Below, piece after piece: positions 45,736 through 55,583 of a stretch of DNA of 64,000 nt. The stretch comes from Candidatus Thorarchaeota archaeon (GTDB lineage: Archaea > Asgardarchaeota > Thorarchaeia > Thorarchaeales > Thorarchaeaceae). The number at the start of each line of letters is the position of its first letter. Position 1 is the stretch's first letter. The stretch covers positions 217,124 through 281,123 of the forward strand of contig RDOC01000001.1 of NCBI GenBank assembly GCA_011364985.1. Reading direction: 5' to 3'. Made by a program: the position numbers and the translations under genes. A model generated the notes under the pieces. The model did not search any database and was not told the DNA's origin. It saw nothing but the letters and a program-made list of their open reading frames with translations.

Positions 45736-47316
45736 TTATGGACTCAATGCACCAGTAATTCCAGTGATGAAAGCTTCAACTTGAAATAGGGCAGATCCGG
45801 CTGCCTCTGCAATAGAATAGACTGGAGCAGGATATACTCCTATTACAACCAGCGCAATTGCCAGTAGAGCCATTGCACACAGCATGGATGTACTTGATCT
45901 GTGGGCGTTTTCAACATTCTCTGTTGGGTCCTTCAGCCATACCACGTTGAGCATCCTCAGATAATAGCCAAGAGCCAGAAGAGCATTGAACACTGCAACC
46001 AATGTGAACAGCAGATAGGGACTGCCTATTACAAGACCTGCATCAACACCAGCGGCTAGGATAAGGAGCTTGGCGTAGAATCCAGCAAAGGGAGGCATTC
46101 CCATCAGCGAAAGCACTCCAATTGCAAAGAATGCTGAAGTAAGAGGCATTTTCTTTCCAATTCCCTGAAGGGCATCGAGGTCTCTAGTGCCAACCGCATG
46201 CAGAAATGCTCCGGCGCAAAGGAACAACAACCCCTTCGTGAAGGCATGAACCACCACATAGAAGGCACCCGTTTCATAGCCAAAGGCGGTTCCGGCATAG
46301 GGCGTTGCGGCAAATGCAAATAGGATGAAGCCAATTTGTGTGATTGAGCTGTACGCCAACATTCGTTTCAAGTCAGTCTGTGTGAGAGCATAGAAGTTGC
46401 CTGCAGTCATTGTGACTGCCGCAAATATCGCGAGAAGGAGAGGCCAATTGACCATCTCGAAGGGGAAGAGAACGGCGTTCATTCGCACTATACCGTAAAT
46501 CCCGACCTTGATTACCACACCTGAGAGCATCGCACTAATCCCACTTGGTGCTGCTGGGTGAGCATCAGCTAACCATGCTGCGAAGGGGACAATGGCACCC
46601 TTTACTCCGAAGCCGGCTGTCATCAGCGCCACAAGTATCGGAATCAGTGGGTGTCCAGAGCCAGCTCGTATCGCTGTCGCCATGACCCCTAGATTCAGAG
46701 TGCCTGTAAGACCATAGAGATAGCTTGCAGAAAGTAGTACCAATGTAGACCCAATAGCGGACATCATCAGGTACTTGATTGAAGCTTCCAGACCCTCCCA
46801 AGTTCTTCTAAAGGCCACAAGAATGAAACTGCAAATGCTCATCGTTTCATAGAACAGGAATAATGTAAAGAGGTCCCCAGAAACCACGACGCCATTCATT
46901 GCTCCTACCATGATGAGAAGCAGCATGTAATATCTGGGCAGCCCAGTGTCATTCTTCATGTATCCAATCGAGTAGACCGAAACCACAAATCCAAGGACGG
47001 TGAAGATGCCCATTAGCAGGACTGAGAACTGGTCTGCGATCATTACCACTGAACACGGTTCGGTATGTGAAGCGTCTAAGGGCCAAGTAAATGTTTGGAG
47101 ACCACCAGTCCAGACAGCGATTCCAAGGTAGTAGACATAGATGAATGTCAAAGCAAATCCAAGTATTGCTATGATAGCGGGCATGGTGGCGGCGCGTTTC
47201 TTCCTTGCGAAGAGATGGATCTCAGACAGAATTGCAATCAGTATCGCTGTTGCTACAGGAATAACGACCGGTATAACGGCAGCCAACTCGGGAATATAGA
47301 GAAAGTCAGGTTGCAT
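45736..47316 (-). CDS. nuoN: complex I/Mrp-type antiporter subunit N
   Basis: A 526-residue proton-pumping subunit with about 14 membrane helices. The conserved core has LFLFYETMSICSFILVAF with the helix-5 Glu, KGAIVPFAAWLADAHPAAPSG with Lys and His, TQTDLKRMLAYSSITQIG, HAFTKGLLFLCAGAFLHAVG and MGMPPFAGFYAKLLIL. It is related to NuoN and MrpD. GGAGG nine bases before the ATG fixes the start. It is the last gene of the nuoJ-N set, six bases after nuoM. Confidence 0.9.
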   Translation of the reverse strand: MQPDFLYIPELAAVIPVVIPVATAILIAILSEIHLFARKKRAATMPAIIAILGFALTFIYVYYLGIAVWTGGLQTFTWPLDASHTEPCSVVMIADQFSVLLMGIFTVLGFVVSVYSIGYMKNDTGLPRYYMLLLIMVGAMNGVVVSGDLFTLFLFYETMSICSFILVAFRRTWEGLEASIKYLMMSAIGSTLVLLSASYLYGLTGTLNLGVMATAIRAGSGHPLIPILVALMTAGFGVKGAIVPFAAWLADAHPAAPSGISAMLSGVVIKVGIYGIVRMNAVLFPFEMVNWPLLLAIFAAVTMTAGNFYALTQTDLKRMLAYSSITQIGFILFAFAATPYAGTAFGYETGAFYVVVHAFTKGLLFLCAGAFLHAVGTRDLDALQGIGKKMPLTSAFFAIGVLSLMGMPPFAGFYAKLLILAAGVDAGLVIGSPYLLFTLVAVFNALLALGYYLRMLNVVWLKDPTENVENAHRSSTSMLCAMALLAIALVVIGVYPAPVYSIAEAAGSALFQVEAFITGITGALSP

Positions 47317-47321
47317 ATGTA

Positions 47322-48872
47322 TTAGCCTCCTCCCATCATAGACAGCAGAACAGGATTCACAATCTGCCAGAGCAACCAAGGCCAGATTCCCAGAATAACG
47401 ACAAGTAGAGTCATTAGAATGGTGATTGAAAGAATGATCTTGGAGGGATCAGATACGCCTTCAAGTGCCTCCGGCACTTGCCCGAAAAACACACGTCTAA
47501 TGGCCCATAGATAGTATCCGGCAGTTAGCCCTGTCGCCACAACGCCAACAACTGTCAGAACCAGAAAAGCGGTGGAGACACCCCCTGCCTCCACAGCCCT
47601 CTCGGCTGCTCCTGCGAAGATCATCCATTCTCCTGCAAAGGCAGATAGAGGAGGTGTTCCTGCGAGAGCCAACGCACCTATGACAAAAGTAGTTGCCAAA
47701 ACAGGCATCTTTGGAGCAAGGCCCCCGAGCCTATCGAAGTCCATGGTTCCTGTCTTCATCTTGATTGCGCCCGCACAGAAGAACATCAGACTTGCAAGGA
47801 TGCCGTGATTGATCAGCTGAAACGCAGCCCCACTGAGTCCAATCGTGGTCATGGTTGAGTAGCCAAACATTAGATAGCCGAGCTGGCTTATGCTGGAATA
47901 TGCTAGCATCATCTTCAGGTCCTTTTGTGCAATGGCAAGCATTGCACCGTAGAACATCGTAATTACAGAAATGGTCATGAGCCCTGTTGAGTAATCGTAC
48001 AATGCTGTCGAAAAAATCGGGATCACAATTCGTATGACTCCATAGGCTGCAGTCTTTGTCATCGCCCCGCTGAGGAGTACCAATACTGGGATTGGAGCTT
48101 CGCCGTAGACAGGTGGTGCCCAGACATGTAGTGGGACAAGCCCCAGTTTAATTCCGAACCCCAATAAGAAGATGAGACCGATTGTCTTTGCCAAATCAAC
48201 CTTCATTGGATCCACGGCTAGGGAGGACGAATAGAGGGTCACAATATCGAGGGACCCAGCATCTGCAAAGAGCATGAAGACGGCGATAAGTGAAATAAGC
48301 CCTCCAACTGCGGTCCAAATCCAGAATTGAAATGCGTTTCTTGACCGTCTAGTAGGATCATCAGACACGCCATAGAGATAGACCAGCAGAAAGGCAGGAA
48401 TTAGCATTACTTCATAGAATAGAAAGAACTGGAGTAAGTCTGTTGCATAAACAACCCCGACCATGGCCGCGACAAACCACACCATTAGAGCATAGTAGTG
48501 GCCAGAATTAGTCAAGTTCTTCATGTAAACATAGGAGAAGGTGACTGAGAATAGACCAAGGCTAAGGATTAGGATAGCAACAGGGGCACTCAATCCATCG
48601 CCTCTGAATCCAAATGTCATTATCGCTGAATCTCCAGAGCCGATCCAATCAAACACATGCAGAATCTCATTATGGGACCATACTTCAGGACTGAACAGAA
48701 GAAGGAAATTGAGAAACAAAGCGCCAAGTAATGACAGGCCAGCAAGTGTCTTTGATGCTTTTTCAGACCAACGACCTGCTACAAGAGTGAGTAGGCCACC
48801 GAGGAGGAGGAGCACTACGGAGAGTATCATTGGATATTCTGAGAGAACAGGAATGGAAAGTAGTCCTTGCAT
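47322..48872 (-). CDS. nuoM: complex I subunit M
   Basis: A 516-residue antiporter-like subunit, about 14 helices. LLQFFLFYEVMLIPAFLLVYLYG has the essential helix-5 Glu. GIKLGLVPLHVWAPPVYGEAP has the pumping Lys and His. Also typical are QKDLKMMLAYSSISQLGY, HGILASLMFFCAGAI and AGTPPLSAFAGEW. It lies between nuoL and nuoN on the minus strand, 12 bases after nuoL. Confidence 0.95.
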   Translation of the reverse strand: MQGLLSIPVLSEYPMILSVVLLLLGGLLTLVAGRWSEKASKTLAGLSLLGALFLNFLLLFSPEVWSHNEILHVFDWIGSGDSAIMTFGFRGDGLSAPVAILILSLGLFSVTFSYVYMKNLTNSGHYYALMVWFVAAMVGVVYATDLLQFFLFYEVMLIPAFLLVYLYGVSDDPTRRSRNAFQFWIWTAVGGLISLIAVFMLFADAGSLDIVTLYSSSLAVDPMKVDLAKTIGLIFLLGFGIKLGLVPLHVWAPPVYGEAPIPVLVLLSGAMTKTAAYGVIRIVIPIFSTALYDYSTGLMTISVITMFYGAMLAIAQKDLKMMLAYSSISQLGYLMFGYSTMTTIGLSGAAFQLINHGILASLMFFCAGAIKMKTGTMDFDRLGGLAPKMPVLATTFVIGALALAGTPPLSAFAGEWMIFAGAAERAVEAGGVSTAFLVLTVVGVVATGLTAGYYLWAIRRVFFGQVPEALEGVSDPSKIILSITILMTLLVVILGIWPWLLWQIVNPVLLSMMGGG

Positions 48873-48884
48873 TTTCGTATCCTC

Positions 48885-50936
48885 CTAAAACAAAATAACA
48901 ATGAGGAGAAACGCGATGATGCCTATCATCATGCCCAACACATTTGTATTGAGCACACCAGTCATGGTGCGTCTCCATCCTCTCGAAATGGTATCCATGC
49001 CGCCGCTCACTGACTCGCTAAAGGAGAGGAGCGCCGACTCGACTCTTGTTCTTAGTCCATTGCTGAGCCAAAGATAACCATCCACAAAGATGCGATTATA
49101 GGCTGCGTTGATATACCAACGGTTCTCCAGAAACCGTCCAAGTGGTCCATTTCGAAGACCAGTGAAATCGCCTCGTCCCTTGAAGTAGATGACGTAGGCA
49201 GGGATAATTCCAGCGCACCAGACTCCAACCGTGAAAAGCGTAGTAAACCCGAGGCTCCATACAGGCAGACTAGACCAGTCAAATGGATGAAGGAGTAGGC
49301 TCCCAAAGGGTGCAAAGGTGTTGAAGAAGATTGGCTGAAGAAGCATACCTCCTGCTGCAAAGGCAGCAAGAATCACCAGAGGAACCTTCATTGTGATAGG
49401 TGCCTCATGGATATGATGCCCATGGGATTCTAGGCCTCTGATGTGGGCGGATTTCTCGCCAAAGAAAGTCATTCCCACCATTCTGAAGGTGTAGAAGGCC
49501 GTAAGGATAGCGGTAACAAAGGTCACCATGAAGAGAAGAGTCTCACCCTCGTGCCACAGAGCCTCGAATATCATCTCCTTTGACCAGAATCCTATGGTTG
49601 GAGCAACGCCGGCCAAAGCCAGTGCTCCGACAATGAATGTTGTCGCAGTGATCTTCATGTCTTTCCAGAGTCCGCCCATGTCCTTCATGGATTTGCTCTG
49701 AACAGCATGAAGTACTGAGCCAGCAGCAAGAAAAAGGAGGGCTTTGAAAATGGCATGAGCCAGAAGATGGAACGCACCGGCACTGTACGCAGCAACGCTC
49801 TCCGCCACTAAGCCAGAGGCCCCAAGAGCAACGAACATGTATCCCAGCTGTGAGATAGTTGAATACGCCAGAACCTTCTTGATCTCATCCTGAACCAAGG
49901 CCATTGTTGCCGCCATAAATGCCGTAAAGGCACCTATCCATGCTACTACTTGAAAGAAGATGGTGATGCTGACAAACGTGAGTGCAATCTCAATGAAAAT
50001 GGGAACTACCCTTGCCACAAGATAGACTCCTGCCTTCACCATGGCTGCAGCGTGAATCAAGGCGCTGACGGTTGTGGGACCTGCCATAGCTTCTGGAAGC
50101 CATGTGTGTAGAGGAAACTGGGCACTCTTTCCAATGGGTCCTGCAAGAATGAGCAATGCAGCAATAGGTAGCAGCAAGGATAGCATTTGGGCGAAATCGG
50201 CAGTAAGATGAAGTTCTGGGAGAGAGCGTGCAAATGCGAAGAGCTCGGTGTAATTGAATGTCCCTGCCATGAAGTAGATCAGAAGAATGCCAGCAAGGAG
50301 GCCGATATCGCCAACTCGTGTGACCATGAACGCCTTCATTCCACAAACAGCATTGTAGTCTCCCTCTGTTTCATACTCTGGAACGGGACTAGGGGTCTTG
50401 ACATTGTGCCAGAATCCGATAAGAGCATAGCTACAGAGCCCGACTATTTCCCAGCCAATGAAGGTCTGCAAGAGGTTGTTAGACATCACCAGCAGTACCA
50501 TGCCAGCAACGAAGAACTGCATGAAGAAGTAATAACGGGTAAGACTGGGGTCCTTCACTAGCTTGCCTTCCTCGTCATGTCCCGTCATATATCCGACACT
50601 GAAGAGAATGATCAGAGAACCAATCCCTGCGGCGATCATGGCCATTAGAACGCTGAGGGCATCAATCAGGACACCGAACTCGATGGGAGCTAAATCACCA
50701 GCTACTACCCAAGTGAAGAGAATCACATCAGGAAAGGGTGCAGTCTGTACAATTGCTGGGTCTAGAACTAAGGTGATAACCATGTCAACTGCAATGAAAG
50801 CTGTAACAAAACCAACTAGAACTGCCATAAAGTCCCTGAGGGCTCCATGGATTCTTGCAAAGACAGGAGTCAGCAGTGCTCCAATAGCTGGCACTACAAT
50901 GACTAACCATCCAGCCATCTCAAGTGGGAGCATCAT
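48885..50936 (-). CDS. nuoL: complex I subunit L
   Basis: A 683-residue antiporter-like subunit, near the usual length, including the C-terminal lateral helix region. QTFIGWEIVGLCSYALIGFW carries the helix-5 Glu, AQFPLHTWLPEAMAGPTTVSA the conserved LPEAM and pumping Lys/His sites, DEIKKVLAYSTISQLGYMF and HAIFKALLFLAAGSVLHA follow. Its start overlaps the nuoK stop by 4 bases (coupled translation). Confidence 0.95.
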   Translation of the reverse strand: MMLPLEMAGWLVIVVPAIGALLTPVFARIHGALRDFMAVLVGFVTAFIAVDMVITLVLDPAIVQTAPFPDVILFTWVVAGDLAPIEFGVLIDALSVLMAMIAAGIGSLIILFSVGYMTGHDEEGKLVKDPSLTRYYFFMQFFVAGMVLLVMSNNLLQTFIGWEIVGLCSYALIGFWHNVKTPSPVPEYETEGDYNAVCGMKAFMVTRVGDIGLLAGILLIYFMAGTFNYTELFAFARSLPELHLTADFAQMLSLLLPIAALLILAGPIGKSAQFPLHTWLPEAMAGPTTVSALIHAAAMVKAGVYLVARVVPIFIEIALTFVSITIFFQVVAWIGAFTAFMAATMALVQDEIKKVLAYSTISQLGYMFVALGASGLVAESVAAYSAGAFHLLAHAIFKALLFLAAGSVLHAVQSKSMKDMGGLWKDMKITATTFIVGALALAGVAPTIGFWSKEMIFEALWHEGETLLFMVTFVTAILTAFYTFRMVGMTFFGEKSAHIRGLESHGHHIHEAPITMKVPLVILAAFAAGGMLLQPIFFNTFAPFGSLLLHPFDWSSLPVWSLGFTTLFTVGVWCAGIIPAYVIYFKGRGDFTGLRNGPLGRFLENRWYINAAYNRIFVDGYLWLSNGLRTRVESALLSFSESVSGGMDTISRGWRRTMTGVLNTNVLGMMIGIIAFLLIVILF

Positions 50937-51262
50937 CCTCGTAACCTCCTGAGCTTGCGAATGTCAAGTGTACCGTAGTGCTCGTAGGCATTCTTGATCA
51001 GACTAATGGCCACCACAGCAATTGCGCCGCCAACGCAGATGGAAAGAATCACGAAGACCTGAACCATTGGGTCAATAGGGCCCAAGGTGGAAGGTCCGGT
51101 TAGAAAGGCACCGAATGCGAGGAAGTTGAGATTCACTGCTGCAACCAAGATTTCAATTCCAATAACAAGCTTCACCATGTTTCGATTGCTTGCCAGTGTG
51201 TATATGCCGATAATGTATAGAACCAGTGAGAAGAGCAAGTAGATTTGGAGCATATCAAGCAT
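50933..51262 (-). CDS. nuoK: complex I subunit K
   Basis: A 109-residue subunit with three membrane helices, equivalent to NuoK/MrpC. NRNMVKLVIGIEILVAAVNL carries the conserved Glu in GIEI. The C-terminus is charged. It lies between the split NuoJ genes and nuoL. Confidence 0.92.
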   Translation of the reverse strand: MLDMLQIYLLFSLVLYIIGIYTLASNRNMVKLVIGIEILVAAVNLNFLAFGAFLTGPSTLGPIDPMVQVFVILSICVGGAIAVVAISLIKNAYEHYGTLDIRKLRRLRG

Positions 51263-51265
51263 CGC

Positions 51266-51529
51266 CTACTCATTCCTCCTCATGGTTCTGAACATTGCAG
51301 AGGCTCCGATGACTGCTGCGAATAGCAGGGTTACTTGCACAAGCAAGTCAATGGACCGATAAGACCAGAGCCAGTCACCGACCATACGCCCTATACCCTC
51401 CCAGTCATTGATGGCAAATGTAGTTCCACCAGGGGCGGCCAATTCAAAGGCCGTGAGGTCCAACAGGCTGACTCCAACGATTAAAAGGAGGATTACGGAA
51501 AGAAATGCTGCTGCGATTTTGTACTTCAT
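51266..51529 (-). CDS. small antiporter-module subunit (NuoJ C-half/MbhE-like)
   Basis: An 87-residue protein with two hydrophobic helices around the segment SYRSIDLLVQVTLLFAAVIG. YRSIDLLVQ resembles the FDTL-E segment of MbhE/MrpB-type subunits and the second half of NuoJ. It overlaps the next upstream gene by 4 bases and precedes nuoK by 3 bases, so it belongs to the complex. The exact subunit name is uncertain. Confidence 0.65.
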   Translation of the reverse strand: MKYKIAAAFLSVILLLIVGVSLLDLTAFELAAPGGTTFAINDWEGIGRMVGDWLWSYRSIDLLVQVTLLFAAVIGASAMFRTMRRNE

Positions 51530-51825
51530 TGTGAAGCCACCTCTACTTCGTCACCGGTTTTGGGTTCGGTTTCCGCTTCACCGGGCTCATCTAGGTTCAT
51601 TGTGGTAAGAAAGAGAATTGCAAAAGCTCCAGAGAATACCGTGCAGTTGAAGAATGCCACATATGGTGCTCCCAAGATAACGAATGAGAGACTGAGTATG
51701 CCATTTGCCAGCGCAAATGCAATGACTGAGAAGGAGAGCTTGCGATACTCTATTGCAACAATGAAGAATACTACGGTAAGTACCAAGATTAACAGTTGGA
51801 TGACTTCAGACAATGATGATATCAT
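51526..51825 (-). CDS. small antiporter-module subunit (NuoJ N-half/DUF4040 MbhD-like)
   Basis: A 99-residue protein with three helices. The middle pair, SVIAFALANGILSLSFVILGAP then VFSGAFAILFLTTM, resembles the DUF4040 (MbhD) fold and the N-terminal half of NuoJ. The C-terminus is acidic and soluble. ATG 51825 is chosen over a GTG at 51849, but the SD is weak for either. It is the first gene of the nuo block, with a TATA-like TTTTATTTT at 51884-51894 upstream. Confidence 0.62.
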   Translation of the reverse strand: MISSLSEVIQLLILVLTVVFFIVAIEYRKLSFSVIAFALANGILSLSFVILGAPYVAFFNCTVFSGAFAILFLTTMNLDEPGEAETEPKTGDEVEVASQ

Positions 51826-51883
51826 CAGTTTTCCCTGCCTTGACCGCACCTAAGATGCGCGAATAAGCCGCACGAAACGAATT

Positions 51884-51894
51884 CAAAATAAAAG
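51884..51894 (-). promoter_or_regulatory. TATA-like box of nuo block
   Basis: On the minus strand this AT-rich run reads about CTTTTATTTTG, about 60 bases before the first nuo start codon. It lies in the 200-base space after the UPF0182 gene. Confidence 0.35.
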
Positions 51895-52029
51895 TAACGG
51901 ATGGGGATACTCTGGAAATATGCCGACCAGCAGAGCACTCTGGGATTCCATCCAAATGGATCTCTAGATGGTGACCTAAAACTGAGTATGAAGCGGTGCA
52001 GGAACGACACGACGAATGTAATCCAACTG

Positions 52030-55000
52030 CTAAGTCACCGTAAGAAACAGGCTTAGCTTATCAACAACTCCTTCTTCAGTTCGGAGCACCAACTGGACAA
52101 GATACTGCGCCATTACCACTCCAGCCGGCAAATTCACTGCTACTAAAGCTGTCGTTCCGTACAAGTCACCAGGACCCACCGAACCGATATCGAGTGTGAA
52201 AGTGGAGTTCGTTGGATTTTCCACGGGAGTAATGGAGGTCCCATGCCATTCGATCGAGAAATTCCCAGTAGTTACTACGAAATTAAGGCAAATATCGTGG
52301 CTCACATTGTCGTTATTACGGAAGAGCATAACTAGATCAGCAAATTCACCGGAATCAATCGTGATGGGGCTAAAGACAGCACTCTCGATACCTACTTCTC
52401 CGGATTCAATGATGGTCTGGTTCAGTAGACCAAACATGCTGTAATATGCCTCCACGATATTCCTACCCAGTTCTACGCGTTCCCCAGTTTTAGCATCCAC
52501 AAGTCCAACGCCGCCGAGCTTCTCTATAACCCTGTTCGATGAGGTTTCCACTTCTAAGAACACAGGAATCACAAAGAACAGATCACCACCAAGATGATAC
52601 AGGAGGCGGTTTCCATACCTGTGAGTCCCCCAAAGCTGAAGTTGGGTGCGGACCACATCGTTGGTTTCAAAGGCCTGTTGAGCTGCATTTGGCCCGAGAA
52701 GTGTGGATGTGCCTTCCTCTCCTGCTTTGTAAAATGCTAACTTGCCAAACTCCTTGTTTCCACAGCCCATCACATAGATTCCGGCCAGATTCCGTCCGGC
52801 AGAATCACGAAACTCGCTATTGTGCATGGCCACAAATCGCTCTTCTCCCCCGATTCGCATGATTATGTAGCGTGTGTCAGAATCTTCCGGCATCTGATGA
52901 AAATCGAGGCCACTTCGCCAAATCAGTCCATTGGTGACATGATAGATGTAAGCAACCTCCAGCTGGCGTTCATACAAGTCCTCAGGCCATTTCATCTGCG
53001 ACTGCAGCCAGTCTGGAGAGTCCTGCCATGGATAATAACTCATGTAGGTTGAATCCAAGAAGAAGCCAGCTTCTTCAGAAGGGGATTTATAGAACTGCAG
53101 AGTGCCAGATGCTATATCGACCAATACAACGCCGATGAAGCGCATGTAGTCTTCTTGTGCATAGGCAGTCGCTAAGCGATAGTCAATGAAGACCGAAACA
53201 GCATAGAAAATGTTGCCGTTTTCATCCACGACTATGTAAGGGTCAGCATCAGCCTCAAGTCCCTGCAGAAGAACGGAGTCCACACGAGAAACAACATCCC
53301 TCTCAAACAACATATCCATCTCTCGTCCCAAAAACGACCACGCATCAAAGCCCATTGTTAGCATGTAGAAGAAGGATTCAAACCCACCCAAGACGTAATC
53401 GGGAAAAGCCGAAAATGTAACGTTGCCGACTTCTGTGAAGCCAGGTACGTTTACAAATGTGACACCCCGAAAACCGTTTCCTTCCCCATAGTACATATTG
53501 ATGTCTTGAGTTCGATTCAAAAGGGCAACAAGGTTCTCATTCTCAATGATATCGCCACTGTAGGCATCCAACACTACAAGGCCTTTAGTGTGAGTGTAGA
53601 TTAAGTGCTGGCTGATGAAATCGGATGTAACACGTTGAAAATCAAAGGTAAGAGGGGCAATCCAGTACTCGTGCTCCTTAATGTACACAATGTCGGAGTC
53701 CGCAAGTTCCATCCAGTTCGTTCCAATTTGATTCTTCATCCGTAAATAACTCGCAGTTTGGTCCCATTGACGAACGGTAGTTAGTGATTCAACCTCTCCC
53801 TCGGGAGTCGCATTCACAGTCAAGTCTTCAAGAGGAAGAATCCGCATATCTTCAAGACCAGCGGCCCAAGTTGTTATCTCGATTTCCTTTGCAGTTTCAG
53901 TATTGAATTTCCATTCAACATACTTGTCGCCCTCCATCTGGATTCCGTAGTACACAGCCTGAATCGCAGGCAAGGTAACGACAACTACTATGAGAAAGAG
54001 GGCAAAAATACCAAATCTCCGTGGCGAACCAATGAGAGGAATCATTCGTTCTAGCTTCAGTCGCCGCAGTTCATTGCCTACGCTGGCTCTGTCGTGCATA
54101 AGAAGCTCAACACGCTGTCGATAATCCTGTGCATCAATCGCACCCGATTCATATTCCTGCCTAATGGATATGAGTTCACCTTGAAGTCTAGCCAAATCAC
54201 CTTCAAGTTGAACTATCTTACTTCGCAGCCGCTGTTGCGCATCACCACTTCGAAGACGAAGGGTCATAAACAGAAATGAGCCAATGAGGCATACACCCAT
54301 AGCAATAATCAGCGCTATATAGGACATCCATGTACCTGCATTCACAGTCCACATAGGAACGCCAAGTAGCTCCAGTGCAATGCCGAAGGTTACAGCCAGA
54401 AGCCCCTTTGCTATTACGACAAAGGGATCTCGATTGCTCGTCATTAGGTCCGTGATAATGCTCAGCACCAGACGAGCTGCGCTCATCAAAAGAAATGTAC
54501 CCAGAAGACCTACATAGAGCTGGTATGCTTCCATTGCTGGAATAAGACTCTCAACATAGCTGGCAGGTGTATTCGGAGCAAAGGGCAATTGAAAGAGCGT
54601 TGAAAGCTCACCAGACGACAACGAGATTGATCCATTGTCCATTAGAAACATTAAGAACGCAACATTTTGGCCAGTTAGTGAATACCCTCCAGTTGCGACA
54701 TAGTAAAGAAAGAACCCACCAAACTGAAAGACTCTCCATAGGATGGTGGTGGGCACATCCAGACTCTTTCTGACAGGTCCGGTTTGGGACAGCGCAGATA
54801 TAAACGAGATGAATGATGACCGCCAAGGTATCGTGATCAAACTCAGGATTGCAAGAAAGACCGACGCAATGAATATGTTCCAGTCAAGGGTCCAGGTGTT
54901 CCAGTAACTCACGCCAGATTTTGTATCATACATTGACCCGTAGATTATTTGACCAAGCCACCATCCGTAGATGGCTGAAGCAATAGATATGGCAACACCA

Positions 55001-55041
55001 GTGATAATGGCCACGATTAGAAGGGTTCTTCTCAATTCCAT
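52030..55041 (-). CDS. UPF0182-family membrane protein with C-terminal beta domain
   Basis: A 1003-residue membrane protein that resembles the UPF0182 (COG1615) family. About seven membrane helices fill residues 1-380, interrupted by a coiled-coil stretch (about 265-325). A large external domain follows, with UPF0182-like QWDQTASYLRMKNQIG, SQHLIYTHTKGLVVLDAYSG and DADPYIVVDENGNIFYAVSV. Residues about 890-1003 look like a beta-sandwich (LVMLFRNNDNVSHDICLNF), perhaps CARDB-like. The function of UPF0182 is unknown. ATG 55041 has GGAGG eight bases upstream and is preferred to the ATG at 55056. Confidence 0.75.
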   Translation of the reverse strand: MELRRTLLIVAIITGVAISIASAIYGWWLGQIIYGSMYDTKSGVSYWNTWTLDWNIFIASVFLAILSLITIPWRSSFISFISALSQTGPVRKSLDVPTTILWRVFQFGGFFLYYVATGGYSLTGQNVAFLMFLMDNGSISLSSGELSTLFQLPFAPNTPASYVESLIPAMEAYQLYVGLLGTFLLMSAARLVLSIITDLMTSNRDPFVVIAKGLLAVTFGIALELLGVPMWTVNAGTWMSYIALIIAMGVCLIGSFLFMTLRLRSGDAQQRLRSKIVQLEGDLARLQGELISIRQEYESGAIDAQDYRQRVELLMHDRASVGNELRRLKLERMIPLIGSPRRFGIFALFLIVVVVTLPAIQAVYYGIQMEGDKYVEWKFNTETAKEIEITTWAAGLEDMRILPLEDLTVNATPEGEVESLTTVRQWDQTASYLRMKNQIGTNWMELADSDIVYIKEHEYWIAPLTFDFQRVTSDFISQHLIYTHTKGLVVLDAYSGDIIENENLVALLNRTQDINMYYGEGNGFRGVTFVNVPGFTEVGNVTFSAFPDYVLGGFESFFYMLTMGFDAWSFLGREMDMLFERDVVSRVDSVLLQGLEADADPYIVVDENGNIFYAVSVFIDYRLATAYAQEDYMRFIGVVLVDIASGTLQFYKSPSEEAGFFLDSTYMSYYPWQDSPDWLQSQMKWPEDLYERQLEVAYIYHVTNGLIWRSGLDFHQMPEDSDTRYIIMRIGGEERFVAMHNSEFRDSAGRNLAGIYVMGCGNKEFGKLAFYKAGEEGTSTLLGPNAAQQAFETNDVVRTQLQLWGTHRYGNRLLYHLGGDLFFVIPVFLEVETSSNRVIEKLGGVGLVDAKTGERVELGRNIVEAYYSMFGLLNQTIIESGEVGIESAVFSPITIDSGEFADLVMLFRNNDNVSHDICLNFVVTTGNFSIEWHGTSITPVENPTNSTFTLDIGSVGPGDLYGTTALVAVNLPAGVVMAQYLVQLVLRTEEGVVDKLSLFLTVT

Positions 55042-55056
55042 CGTGAGTTCCTCCAT

Positions 55057-55583
55057 TCACCTGCGGATAAGATTCTACAGAATTGCACATATGAGCATAT
55101 GGTTGTAAGAAAGTTGTTTCATCTGAGGCTCTGAATAGCTCCCATTTCGTTGCAAAGAGCAAGAGATCTTCCGTCAATTGATCGCGAACTACGGAACGTT
55201 CATTGATTCATGAGACAGTCCGTGAAATTCTGCACAATGGGCAGATGTGCACCAGAATCAACAATAATGAGCAAAGGAGAGTAAGGAAGAACAGAAATCA
55301 ACAACGTGAATGTTGGAATTAGTGCAGCAACAGACATCGTTAATGCTACTCTGTCCGTATTGAAGCGAGACAATATCAGCACTTTTCTTCATGCCATTGC
55401 CAGCAATCAAGTTAGAGCTGTACATTTTTCGAGAGAACAGATCATCAGAGCTTTGACCAATCGCTTTTTGGCAGCTTATCCCTCTTGAGCTAGTACAACG
55501 ATGATTTTAGAGGAATCCTTTAATGTGAAACACAAAGACCTGTGAATTGCATCTTCAATTGCCTCTCATGGTTTTCAGGACGC
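55057..55583. other. intergenic stretch, one doubtful small frame
   Basis: About 500 bases between divergent genes. CATATG-AG-CATATG at 55089-55102, a near-palindrome, lies upstream of the UPF0182 gene and may be a regulator site. A 60-residue GTG-started frame (55306-55488, plus) has some helix-like sequence but no good SD and no known relative. An AT-rich TCCTTTAATGTGAAAC near 55515 could be a promoter for the dehydrogenase gene. Confidence 0.4.

Noticed and set aside
54094..54826. Short frames on both strands inside the UPF0182 gene
   Set aside because: All lie within a continuous conserved frame of 1003 codons and are shadows of it.
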